A stretch of 64,000 bases of DNA. Source: Candidatus Villigracilis propinquus. Lineage in GTDB: Bacteria > Chloroflexota > Anaerolineae > Anaerolineales > Villigracilaceae. The stretch covers positions 1 to 64,000 of the forward strand of contig JADKDM010000010.1 in NCBI GenBank assembly GCA_016714565.1. The letters are read 5' to 3'. Shown one piece after another: positions 7,341 to 15,009 of this stretch. The notes under the pieces were generated by a model that saw nothing but the letters and a program-made list of their open reading frames with translations, searched no databases and was not told the origin of the DNA. The position numbers and the translations under genes are program-made. Each line of letters opens with the position of its first letter. Positions within the stretch are counted from its first letter, which is position 1.

Positions 7341-9713
7341 TCACTTCTTTGGAGTTGGCGTTGCAATTGCAGACCACCAGCCTGTATCAGGAGCGAGTGT
7401 GCTTGTGGGTGTGGATGGCACATGAGTGATCGCCACAGTCCAACTGTTGTCCACGCCAGGATCATCCGATCCCAGGTAAGCAGACACACCAACTCCAATG
7501 CAGATGAACACAATCCTTCCAAGAATATTTTCGATCTCGGCGTCCGTCGGTTCAGGCACATCCAGCATGAGCGGCTTGAACAGGATCGGTCTTTGCATCT
7601 CACGCCGTGTCGTATACGGGAAGCGTCCGATCGCCATCCCGATCGGCATATCATCCACGAACCGTCTCCACTCTTCATCGCGAAATCCTTTTTCAGAACG
7701 AGCCAATGCAGACAGGATCAAGTCCTTGTCTTTCGGATTTTTGAGATATCCGACGATGACATTGTTGCAGGATGAAATGATGTCGTCTGCGATCAGGTGC
7801 GGAGCCTGTGTGATCACATGCAGGCGGGATTTATATTTGCGCGCATCGCGAAACATATCCGCAAAGCGCTGCGTGGCAGATACGCCGCCAGTCTCGTCCC
7901 CGCTCCCGCCTGTTTCCTTGACGAAGATCTTGTTGGCTTCTTCGTAGAAGATTTGCAACAGCGGCTCATCTGTTTTGACTTCATGCACACGCCGCGCCAC
8001 CATGTCCATGTAAAGATGCCAGCCAGTCCATCCAAGTAAAAACGCTTTGCCGAAATCATCCAGAAACATGCCGCCTTCGATGATGGTCACGCCCCAGCCG
8101 CCATTCTTGCTCAAGTCCTCAACGGGAACAGTGCCAGGACCAGGAGCGAACTGACGCGCGGCTGAACCTTGCACGAGTGGATTCAAACGAAACAGTATTC
8201 CTTCCAGCACACCCGTCAACATCACATCCTTCGGAGGAACCTTTGCCAGCTTTTTGGATATCTCTTCGTACACATTGATCAATCCGATCATCACACTGCG
8301 CTGCACCGCAAGCGCCTGGCGTTGTTTGGCACCCAGATCGCCGAGCAGTGTTCCAGCCTTTGCACCCACAAGCGCAGCTTCGTCATCCTGCACCCGACCC
8401 CATTTCAGATCGACGCGAACGAGCGGGTCATCCACCATGACACCCGCGAGAATGTACAAGCCGCGAATGGATTCCAACAATTCCTGTTTCTGCCGTTTCA
8501 CACCGAGTTGCGCGATCCCGCCAAACACATCGGCAAATGCGCGCCACTGAGTTTCGGGTGCGATGTTGCGTCCGATCTGCATTGGGTTCCAACGAAGAGG
8601 CCGCACCGCGTCCGGCCAGAGTTGCAAAATCTCAACATGTCCTTCAAGTCCAGGTGCGTTGAGCAGCGATCTCCAACCCGCGCCAAAATCCAGCACAACC
8701 GTGCGTGTCTTCCAACGCAGCGTTGTCTCATACGCCATGCGGATCATGGCCACCGATTTGCCGAAGCCCGTATCGCCAGCCGCCATCGTGTGCATGATCG
8801 TGTCCAGATCGAGCCGAACCTGCGCAGGTGTTAGGTCTCCAGTCTCAGGACTGTATTGATGACCGAGCACCACGTCACCGGGCATGTTTGGATAAAAGCC
8901 CATGCCTGCGGGAATGGCTGACATGGTCGTGGATGCCGAACCTTCTTCGAAAAGACCAGGCGCTGTGTATGCCGCCAGTTGACCAGCGGTGAGGAGAGTG
9001 GCATAGCGTGTCCACAATTCACCGCTGAATGGATCACCGTCTTCAAGTTCAGTCCAGGGAGTGAACGTAAAGGCGTGCGCACGCAGTTCAACTTCGTCAG
9101 CTTCGAGCGGTTGAATGGTCAAGACAGGTGTCGGTACGCTGGATCCGTGAAAGGCTTGCGGTACAAGCGCGGCAGCTGCGGCGCTGCCTTGTGGTGTGTC
9201 AGTGAACAGGAAGGCGTTGGTCATAAAGCCACCTTCCATCGATGCTTGATTGGCAAGTGATTCCAAGCGGCGCAATACATCGGCCAGTCTCTCGGCCACA
9301 TCATCCTCCGTTTGCCAACTGCGATTGATGCTGATGCCAGGTAATAGTCCCGTGCTCATGCCGCCTGAGATACCTTGCATGAAGTTGCGCGATTGTTGCT
9401 GCGAAGCAGTCACTCCTTCAGCATGACTTTGTCCCCAGTTCTGACTATCTCCAAAGGATTCGCTTTGTGAGTCCATGGAAGATTTTGATTCCGAGTGCAT
9501 GGTGGAATGACTGGCGGATGTGCCATCATTCGTGCCTTGCGATGTTCCATCGGAGGTGCTGTGCATGGTTGAGTCAGACACACCCTCCGAGTGTGAACTT
9601 GAACTTCCACTCATAGAACTGGTTGAACCAAATCCCGATACGCCGCTGCTCTCGTTGTATCCAACCGAAACACCTTTGAGCAGGCCGCCCACAAGCGGAA
9701 TTCCGCCGAGCAC
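7341..9713 (-). CDS. VirB4/TraC-like (HerA-FtsK superfamily) transfer ATPase, C-terminal part
   Basis: 790 residues from a GTG at 9713; the frame is open back to an in-frame TAA at 9747-9749, and upstream of that stop the preceding gene is in the same frame, so this is probably the C-terminal part of one protein of about 1,140 residues. The first 110 residues are Ser/Gly/His/Thr-rich low-complexity sequence (SHSEGVSDSTMHSTSDGT...). The ATPase core has Walker A GDTGFGKSV (about 311-319), Walker B LLQIFYEEANKI (about 588) and a Gln motif HVITQAPH, as in VirB4/TraC and HerA-like pumps. A hydrophobic segment near the C terminus (IVFICIGVGVSAYLG) is unusual for VirB4. In conjugation systems such ATPases energise pilus assembly or DNA transport. 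Confidence 0.75.
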   Translation of the reverse strand: MLGGIPLVGGLLKGVSVGYNESSGVSGFGSTSSMSGSSSSHSEGVSDSTMHSTSDGTSQGTNDGTSASHSTMHSESKSSMDSQSESFGDSQNWGQSHAEGVTASQQQSRNFMQGISGGMSTGLLPGISINRSWQTEDDVAERLADVLRRLESLANQASMEGGFMTNAFLFTDTPQGSAAAAALVPQAFHGSSVPTPVLTIQPLEADEVELRAHAFTFTPWTELEDGDPFSGELWTRYATLLTAGQLAAYTAPGLFEEGSASTTMSAIPAGMGFYPNMPGDVVLGHQYSPETGDLTPAQVRLDLDTIMHTMAAGDTGFGKSVAMIRMAYETTLRWKTRTVVLDFGAGWRSLLNAPGLEGHVEILQLWPDAVRPLRWNPMQIGRNIAPETQWRAFADVFGGIAQLGVKRQKQELLESIRGLYILAGVMVDDPLVRVDLKWGRVQDDEAALVGAKAGTLLGDLGAKQRQALAVQRSVMIGLINVYEEISKKLAKVPPKDVMLTGVLEGILFRLNPLVQGSAARQFAPGPGTVPVEDLSKNGGWGVTIIEGGMFLDDFGKAFLLGWTGWHLYMDMVARRVHEVKTDEPLLQIFYEEANKIFVKETGGSGDETGGVSATQRFADMFRDARKYKSRLHVITQAPHLIADDIISSCNNVIVGYLKNPKDKDLILSALARSEKGFRDEEWRRFVDDMPIGMAIGRFPYTTRREMQRPILFKPLMLDVPEPTDAEIENILGRIVFICIGVGVSAYLGSDDPGVDNSWTVAITHVPSTPTSTLAPDTGWWSAIATPTPKK

Positions 9714-9746
9714 CGATTTTCCAAGATCGGCGTTTACACCAAAGCC

Positions 9747-10769
9747 TTAGCTTTCCGACCAGCCGCCGCCCGATGAACTTCCATGCGAAGACATCGTGCC
9801 GCTGGATTCAGAACTCATCGTGCCATGCGATGTGCCGTCCGAAACTCCCTGACTACTGCCTTGTGAAACTCCGTGACTCTTGCCCACCGAGTCGGAATAG
9901 CCATCGGATACGGTCGTGCCTTCGGAATGCGATTGCCCAACCGTGTGACTGTTTCCCCATCCTTGTGAAACGCCGTCCTGCGCGCTTTGCGCCGATCCCT
10001 GTCCGACACCCACACCACTGGCGTGGCTTTGAGAGAGAGCAGCCATGATCGGGATGCCAAGATTGAAACCGATGCCGATCGCGCCTTTGCGGCGTGAGCC
10101 AACATTGGAAGCCGCTTCGCTGATGCGCATCAGGGTTTGGGTCATGCGCGATCGCGCGATATGTTCGGCGAGTACTTGAAAAACAAAATTCTGACGCAGC
10201 TTGGAGAGACCGCGAAAGAGGATTTCATTCTGTTCTTCGGCCAGGTCTTCATCGGAGTCATCCCCGATCGTGCCTTCTGAATCTGTGCCGCGTTTTCCCT
10301 GGCGTGGATCGGGATGTCCAAGTACTGCGGCGATGTTGCAGCCGCGCGAAGTGATGAAATCGAGATACCACTGCAGCCAGTCAGGATTCGGATATCCAAG
10401 CTGCGATTGCGGAAAGTTTGCCAGCACAGCCTCGACCGTGGATGCGCCGATCAAAGCTTTCTCCGCAGCTTCCTCAACGTTGTCCGCTTCACCCGCCGCG
10501 CCAAACAGTTGGACGATGCCGATGTGCTCCGGGGCGTATATGCCCATGGCGGTGTATACAAAGTTGACGCCCGCGTTGTGCAGGCCGCGCACCGCTGCCC
10601 ATTGTTTTCCAAGCAGGTCGTAGTCCTCGCGCACACTGACGGGGATCACTTTCAACTCGCGTAAAGCCACACAGCGAAAGAAGCGCCGTGTATCTTTTTG
10701 CAGTTCAAACCACGCGTAGCGCAGGTTGCCGTCTTCGATTGTCAATCCGTTGTTCACAATGCTTAACAT
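9747..10769 (-). CDS. N-terminal part of the VirB4-like transfer ATPase, ended by an in-frame stop
   Basis: 340 residues starting MLSIVNNGLTIEDGN after an AGGT. The first 240 residues are globular and resemble the N-terminal domain that precedes the ATPase core in large VirB4/TraC-like proteins, but I cannot name the family with certainty. The last 95 residues are Ser/Gly/His-rich repeats of the same type (SHSEGTTVSDG; SQGVSDGTSHGT) that open the next frame. After TGG-TCG-GAA-AGC comes TAA and the reading continues in the same frame through GFGVNADLGKS into the next ORF. The stop therefore cuts a Ser-rich linker, either naturally producing two chains or by mutation or sequence error. Confidence 0.6.
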   Translation of the reverse strand: MLSIVNNGLTIEDGNLRYAWFELQKDTRRFFRCVALRELKVIPVSVREDYDLLGKQWAAVRGLHNAGVNFVYTAMGIYAPEHIGIVQLFGAAGEADNVEEAAEKALIGASTVEAVLANFPQSQLGYPNPDWLQWYLDFITSRGCNIAAVLGHPDPRQGKRGTDSEGTIGDDSDEDLAEEQNEILFRGLSKLRQNFVFQVLAEHIARSRMTQTLMRISEAASNVGSRRKGAIGIGFNLGIPIMAALSQSHASGVGVGQGSAQSAQDGVSQGWGNSHTVGQSHSEGTTVSDGYSDSVGKSHGVSQGSSQGVSDGTSHGTMSSESSGTMSSHGSSSGGGWSES

Positions 10770-10911
10770 CGATTACCTATTCGTCAAGAAGACGAGGTTC
10801 AAAAAATATAACTACAAGCAATATCAGGATGGCGAAGCACGTAGACGCTATTTCGGCGATCCGTTTTGTTGCGCTCATTCCTTTATGGACAATACGCAAC
10901 ATCAATTACCT
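10764..10911 (-). repeat. Duplicated translation-start region
   Basis: The stretch GAATAGGTAATTGATGTT (starting near 10911) before the 41-residue protein recurs as GAATAGGTAATCGATGTT (starting near 10781) before the VirB4-like gene, and the similarity runs on into the first six codons of both genes. The second copy also contains the TAG stop of the 41-residue ORF. This is probably a small local duplication that gave both genes the same ribosome-binding context. Confidence 0.5.
10777..10902 (-). CDS. Small single-pass membrane protein, 41 aa
   Basis: An ORF from ATG 10902 to TAG 10777 encodes 41 residues: a basic N terminus (MLRIVHKGMSATKRI), one hydrophobic helix and an acidic end (PRLLDE). 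Its start region closely resembles the start region of the next gene (see repeat entry), which suggests translation from a duplicated initiation signal. It lies between the 186-residue membrane protein and the VirB4-like gene. Function unknown. Confidence 0.5.
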   Translation of the reverse strand: MLRIVHKGMSATKRIAEIASTCFAILILLVVIFFEPRLLDE

Positions 10912-10939
10912 ATTCTTTGAGTCTTCGACACAATTCTCA

Positions 10940-11500
10940 CTATCTCTTTCCACGTGTGCGGATCGTCGTGATCAGCGCGTCGGGAGTTCCCTGTGCAGGC
11001 GGATGTGCCCAGATAGACTGGGTTAGCATCGCCAGCCAGCCGAGCGGAATAACGTACATGCCGATCCCGATCAATGCGTTCAGGTAGCCCGCTCCCTGTG
11101 ACATCATCGGGTCGCTTGCAATCGAACTGCCAAGTCCGAAATTGCGATACATGGCGAACCCCAATCCCGCCAGCGCATACAACGCCTGACCGCGGATCGT
11201 GTTCCAGTGTTGAGCGGGTTTGTTGTATTGCTCGAGCCATGTCCCAGCCCAACCCGCCAGCGACATGACCAGCAGGAAGAGCGGGACAGGCGCGGGCGCA
11301 AAAAGAGAAGCCAGGATCGCCATCGCGCCTGAAGCCACTGCCCATACTTTTTGTTCCTTCGATGTGTAGGCGGCGAAGAGGATGGTGGCGACGGCTAGGG
11401 TAATGGTCTGGATATGATCGGCGGCGGAATAGACCATCACGAGAAATCCATTGATGGTCCAGATAACGCCCGCCGCGATATTTGAAAAAAGATCGCTCAC
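10940..11500 (-). CDS. Polytopic membrane protein, 186 aa
   Basis: Starts at GTG 11500 in a GTGA overlap with the stop of the preceding gene. The product (SDLFSNIAAGVIWTINGFLV...) has about four to five hydrophobic segments around residues 8-25, 35-48, 55-82, 105-122 and 140-165, and a basic tail (TTIRTRGKR). The arrangement recalls VirB6/TrbL-like or platform proteins in size class but no specific motif supports this. As part of the transfer/pilus chain it could be an inner-membrane component. Confidence 0.6.
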   Translation of the reverse strand: MSDLFSNIAAGVIWTINGFLVMVYSAADHIQTITLAVATILFAAYTSKEQKVWAVASGAMAILASLFAPAPVPLFLLVMSLAGWAGTWLEQYNKPAQHWNTIRGQALYALAGLGFAMYRNFGLGSSIASDPMMSQGAGYLNALIGIGMYVIPLGWLAMLTQSIWAHPPAQGTPDALITTIRTRGKR

Positions 11501-11727
11501 TCAACTGCCTTGTCATCTTCGTTTGGGGTGTGCGCGAAGACCATCACAACCACGGTTGTTACTTTGCCTAGAAAACTTTTCTTCGCACGAAGATAGGCAT
11601 TCACGCCGCGCTGTTCATCCGCCGAACCATCGTCTTTTTTGGAAATCCATTCGCTCATAAAGCGGCAGGCTTTTGCGATGACTTCGTCTTCTGTCTCGTT
11701 GGTTTCCTGATCAGGTGTAGTTGTCAT
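11497..11727 (-). CDS. Hypothetical small protein, 76 aa
   Basis: 76 residues with an acidic N terminus (MTTTPDQETNETEDEV), a helical middle containing Trp and Lys (FMSEWISKKDD) and a hydrophobic stretch (VTTVVVMVFAH). The start ATG overlaps the stop of the upstream gene (ATGA) and its own stop overlaps the next gene's GTG, so it is translated as part of the chain. No family recognised. Confidence 0.6.
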   Translation of the reverse strand: MTTTPDQETNETEDEVIAKACRFMSEWISKKDDGSADEQRGVNAYLRAKKSFLGKVTTVVVMVFAHTPNEDDKAVE

Positions 11728-13032
11728 TTGACGATCACCACTTCCTTCAACCAGACCTCGAAGGTACTATTGCGGCTAAAAGTTCGCGGTCCTGATACCG
11801 GTGTGCCCGATGTGCGTCCACTCATGAGCATGTTCCAATTGCCTGGGTCCGCAACTTGAACTTTGTCTTTTGAACCAGACCAGGCACAGCCGCTGCCACC
11901 GAATGAAAAGTACGGGTGATGGAGATAGGCTTCGGGATATCGAATGGATAACTCGTTCAAGATCCAGCTACGCGACTCACTTGAGAGCGAGATGGAAGCT
12001 GAGGCTGACGCGATACATTCCGAGTAGCTTTGTGTGTGAGATACACATTGATAGCCTGCCTGTTCACGATGGCCGCACTCCTTTTTTTGTGCAGTTGTAC
12101 TGACCGCTGGTGGTCGTACCTGGAACGCAATCCTCGATCGGTTCCTGTGTGAAGTATGTATAGATCGTTGGGGCAACCGATGCAGAAAAGGCAACATCCA
12201 CGCCGCGCTTGTTGGGATCCTGTCCCACCACCAGCGGATACGGAGGCGCGCCTTTACTGGCGCTGGCAGTGATGGCGCCTGGCTTGACGATTGGGTCAGG
12301 GCATGGCGGAGGCGGGGTAACCGTAGTTGGAGGAATTAAGGTGGGATCGAGCAGCAAGGCCAGTTGTTCTGCGGTGCATCCTCCCGGAACTGTCGCGCAT
12401 TGACCTGGTGTGTAGAGCAGAAGATAGGAATACAGATTGCCATCTGCTAAAGAGGGAAGGCTGAGACTTGATAGGAAATTCATTAGCCCGGCTGGACCGA
12501 GGCTCCAGATATTTGTCTGTCCAGAAAGCACCTGGTTGAAGAAGTCAGTTGCATTTGTGCCAGTGGGCAGTCCAATATTCTGATTACCAACCAGAGCGCC
12601 AAAAAATGCGCCGAGGCTCGCAAACCCCACCACATTCCCATTATCGGAATTGACCGTAGATAGCCCGCTTGTCCCCATCGTGCTGGCGGCGTTTGAAAAA
12701 CCAGATTCATATGCGTTGGCCGCCATGAAGAATAGGGTGGAGGCTGTTGGCATAACGATGCTGTTGCCGCTCGGGGTGTAATAGACATGGTATTCGGCGG
12801 GTATCGAGCCGATCAATGGGATGTTCGGCATCCAATCAGCGGGCTGATTGACAATGCCGCCATCCGTTAAGTTGGCGTAGTTAATAGTTCCATCTGGATT
12901 GACCACTTCTGCCCATGAACTGTTTGGATCAACGGGTGGATTTGCATCCTGAGCGAATGCCGCAGGGATCACGCTCGACAGAAGCATCACCAGCGCGATG
13001 ATCAGCATGGAAAATTGAGTACGAGTTTTCAT
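11724..13032 (-). CDS. Secreted protein of the transfer/pilus operon, frame broken at an A7 tract
   Basis: A signal peptide (MKTRTQFSMLIIALVML...PAAFAQ, cleavage after about residue 28) opens a protein whose first frame ends at 12064. At T7 (12082-12088; A7 in the mRNA) the frame changes: after NCTKK the intended continuation is ECGHREQAGYQC... in the frame that ends at 11724, giving about 430 residues in total with a Cys-rich C-terminal region and a Pro-rich hinge (TTVTPPPPCPDP). Removing one A joins the two. The family is not recognised; it is probably a surface or periplasmic part of the pilus/transfer machine. Confidence 0.6.
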
Positions 13033-13047
13033 GATGATTCCTTTTTG

Positions 13048-13546
13048 TTATTCGGCGTACTTCGCCGCTTCCTGAGTGAATAGGACTCGCTCAAGCAGCC
13101 ATTGCCCCGATGTCGGATCGGCTGCGACCTGAATGTAAATATCAGTGGGTGCATCTGTCACAGCAACGCTGACCTTCCAGATTTGCGATCCATCTTCAAG
13201 CGTGTCTGCAACTTGAAGCATGGTTGCGACTAGCTTCATTTTTTTGCGTGCTGGCTGTCCATATCGCAGGCGCGTACATGGCTCGGAAGACCGAACAGCC
13301 TTTGACGGTCATGCCGAGACAAACCTTGTCTTCCCAGGCAGATCTTTCACTGGCGGGATCCGCAGAATACATTGCGGTCACGGCTTGCATTGCAGGTTGA
13401 GCCTGTGGGATTGGGGTTGGGGCGGCAAACCAGCGGACGGGTAATCCTGTGGAGAACGCCAAACTTCCAGCCCAAACTAAAAGGGCCAGGGCTGTGAAAA
13501 TTATGATCGCGCGCATAGCGGACGTTTTTGAAATAGTGATATTCAT
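13048..13546 (-). CDS. Membrane-anchored paralog A (tandem duplicate), frame broken at an A7 tract
   Basis: Starts at ATG 13546, which overlaps the stop of the upstream gene (CAATGA). It has an N-terminal membrane anchor (AIIIFTALALLVWAGSLAF). The first frame runs through AWEDKVCLGMTVKGCSVF and leaves at A7 (T7 at 13239-13245 on the plus strand); without one A it continues MKLVATMLQVADTLEDGSQIW...GQWLLERVLF to 13048. The rejoined protein of about 165 residues aligns with the upstream neighbour (AW/YWxDxVC..MT..GC; DGSQxWK; GxWLLxRVL), so the two are tandem paralogs. Function unknown. Confidence 0.6.
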
Positions 13547-14052
13547 TGTTCCTCGAATTTTGGGAAATCTATATTGGGTCCATACAGCACGCGGTTGAGA
13601 AGCCACTTCCCTTGCGCTTCGTCATACACAACGTGCAGGTAGACATCGCTTTCGCTGGTTTTACAATTTTTCGGAATCCCGCAATTTCTATAGATCGTCA
13701 GGCCAGCTTTCCAGACTTGAGAACCATCATTGAGTTTTGCGACAACTCCGATGGGTGAAGCGTTATCGCCTGTGACACCCTGGCCTGTTTGCCAAAGCAT
13801 GGATTCAAGATTGTCTGTGAAGTATGCGCAGCCGCCTTCGGTCATGAAATCACAAACTGCATCGCGCCAATATGAATGGAATTCCGGCGTTGGCGCATAC
13901 ATCAGTGCAACAGCCATCAAGACACGGTTCTCTCTTGGTATCTCAAAAGTGATAACATCGCTGACAGTGAGGCTGGCTTGTGCCGGGGAAACAATAACGG
14001 ACACAGCCAGCAGAACAAGAATGAGTACGATCGAAACTTTTATATTTTTCAC
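13543..14052 (-). CDS. Secreted paralog B (tandem duplicate)
   Basis: The likely start is GTG 14052 with GGAGAGGAAG six bases upstream; the open frame continues upstream through a strong terminator hairpin, which cannot be coding. From there the protein has a signal peptide (NIKVSIVLILVLLAVSVIV...AQA) and about 140 mature residues with YWRDAVCDFMTEGGC, DGSQVWK and GKWLLNRVLYGP, the same landmarks as the downstream paralog. Two Cys pairs suggest disulfides outside the cytoplasm. First gene after the leader terminator of the transfer/pilus operon. Confidence 0.6.
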   Translation of the reverse strand: MKNIKVSIVLILVLLAVSVIVSPAQASLTVSDVITFEIPRENRVLMAVALMYAPTPEFHSYWRDAVCDFMTEGGCAYFTDNLESMLWQTGQGVTGDNASPIGVVAKLNDGSQVWKAGLTIYRNCGIPKNCKTSESDVYLHVVYDEAQGKWLLNRVLYGPNIDFPKFEEQ

Positions 14053-14083
14053 ATCTACTTCCTCTCCAAATATCGAAATATGG

Positions 14084-14128
14084 AAAACGAAAAGACCCCT
14101 TCCAAAGTGGAAGGGGTCTTTTCGTTTT
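14084..14128 (-). terminator. Strong intrinsic terminator in the operon leader
   Basis: Perfect inverted repeat: AAAACGAAAAGACCCCTTCC pairs with its complement across a five-base loop, with T-rich tails in both directions. On the minus strand it lies between the -10 element at 14180-14185 and the GTG start at 14052. It therefore ends transcription of the 183-residue gene upstream and would also stop transcripts from the 14180-14209 promoter unless antiterminated. Confidence 0.85.
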
Positions 14129-14179
14129 GGGTCGAGATAGAATCCTGCCGAAGGAAATCTCACAGCAGGGGCGAGCAGG

Positions 14180-14209
14180 AGTTTACTCGCGCATTGCCAG
14201 AACTGTCAA
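14180..14209 (-). promoter_or_regulatory. Sigma-70-type promoter for the transfer/pilus operon
   Basis: On the minus strand TTGACA (14209-14204) and TAAACT (14185-14180) are separated by 18 bases. The -35 is a consensus match. It points to the gene at 14052, with the hairpin at 14084-14128 in the leader. It is located just after the stop of the preceding gene. Confidence 0.6.
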
Positions 14210-14214
14210 GCAGG

Positions 14215-14766
14215 CTATTTAATTGCGATTATAGGTTGTCCCAATTTCATCACTTCAAACTCTTCAGGAGTTGGGATGTTTGGCTGAATGCTGCAATATG
14301 CGACGAGACTGCCAAAACTGTCCAGGTGAATTTCGTTGTACCAAAAGAGATACTCAAAAGTATCCCACCACTTTGGCATAAAATTCAATAGCGTTACACC
14401 GCTCGGAAGAGGATGTAGTTCATCTGGCATCACTCCAGCCAGAGATGCTACAGTATAAGAGAACGATTGGAGTGGGCCGATGAAAGACGTTATTAAGACA
14501 TGTCCTGAATAACAGGCGGTTATTGGTTCGCCAACTCCGCTGTATTTGAAGTTAGGGTGAGAAACCATGTATTTGGCAATGACATCTTCAGTCGCCATCT
14601 TGCGCCATTCCATGAATTGATAATAGGACAGTCCTTTGAACTCAGGCTGAGGCAGCGGTTTGCCCATCCGCCAGGCAAAGTATGGGATCGGGATCAGCAC
14701 GGCAATGAGCAGTGCCAGCAGAATGGTTTTGAACAGCAGGGCAAAGCCCTTGCGAATGATTTTCAT
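14215..14766 (-). CDS. Membrane-anchored exported protein, 183 aa
   Basis: An N-terminal membrane anchor (FALLFKTILLALLIAVLIPIPYFAW, residues 8-32) is followed by a 150-residue domain rich in aromatic residues (YYQFMEWRKMATEDVIAKY; PKWWDTFEYLFWYNE). No catalytic motif is recognised. It forms its own transcription unit: promoter with a LexA-type box upstream and the hairpin at 14084-14128 downstream. As the gene directly under that box it might be a damage-induced function of the element. Confidence 0.6.
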   Translation of the reverse strand: MKIIRKGFALLFKTILLALLIAVLIPIPYFAWRMGKPLPQPEFKGLSYYQFMEWRKMATEDVIAKYMVSHPNFKYSGVGEPITACYSGHVLITSFIGPLQSFSYTVASLAGVMPDELHPLPSGVTLLNFMPKWWDTFEYLFWYNEIHLDSFGSLVAYCSIQPNIPTPEEFEVMKLGQPIIAIK

Positions 14767-14802
14767 AATTCTGTGTTTTCCTTTTTATGTCCAGTACATT
14801 TT

Positions 14803-14845
14803 GAACACTTGTTCTATATTACCTTAAAAAACATACAAAGGTCAA
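14803..14845 (-). promoter_or_regulatory. Promoter with overlapping LexA/DinR-type operator
   Basis: Minus-strand TTGACC (14845-14840), an 18-base spacer and TAATAT (14821-14816) form a good promoter. One base further lies the perfect palindrome GAACAAGTGTTC (14814-14803), which matches the GAAC-N4-GTTC LexA box known from Gram-positive bacteria. The operator would cover the transcription start of the 183-residue gene beginning at 14766. SOS control is an inference from the match and the position. Confidence 0.6.
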
Positions 14846-15009
14846 GGCACTCTCGCACAGATCGTAAGCCTTTAGCTTCAGTTTTTTGGAATTTTCCGAT
14901 TGTTGATGTAGCCGAAGTTGCTGATGTCTTTCACGCCACAACCTATGTTCATAATGAGTTGTCCCTGAAATACCTTTGGGGTAGGGGGAATGAGCATTCA
15001 TCCACAGTA

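Noticed and set aside
14053..14163. Upstream extension of secreted paralog B
   Set aside because: The reading runs through a perfect terminator hairpin; the GTG at 14052 has a good ribosome site and begins a signal peptide.
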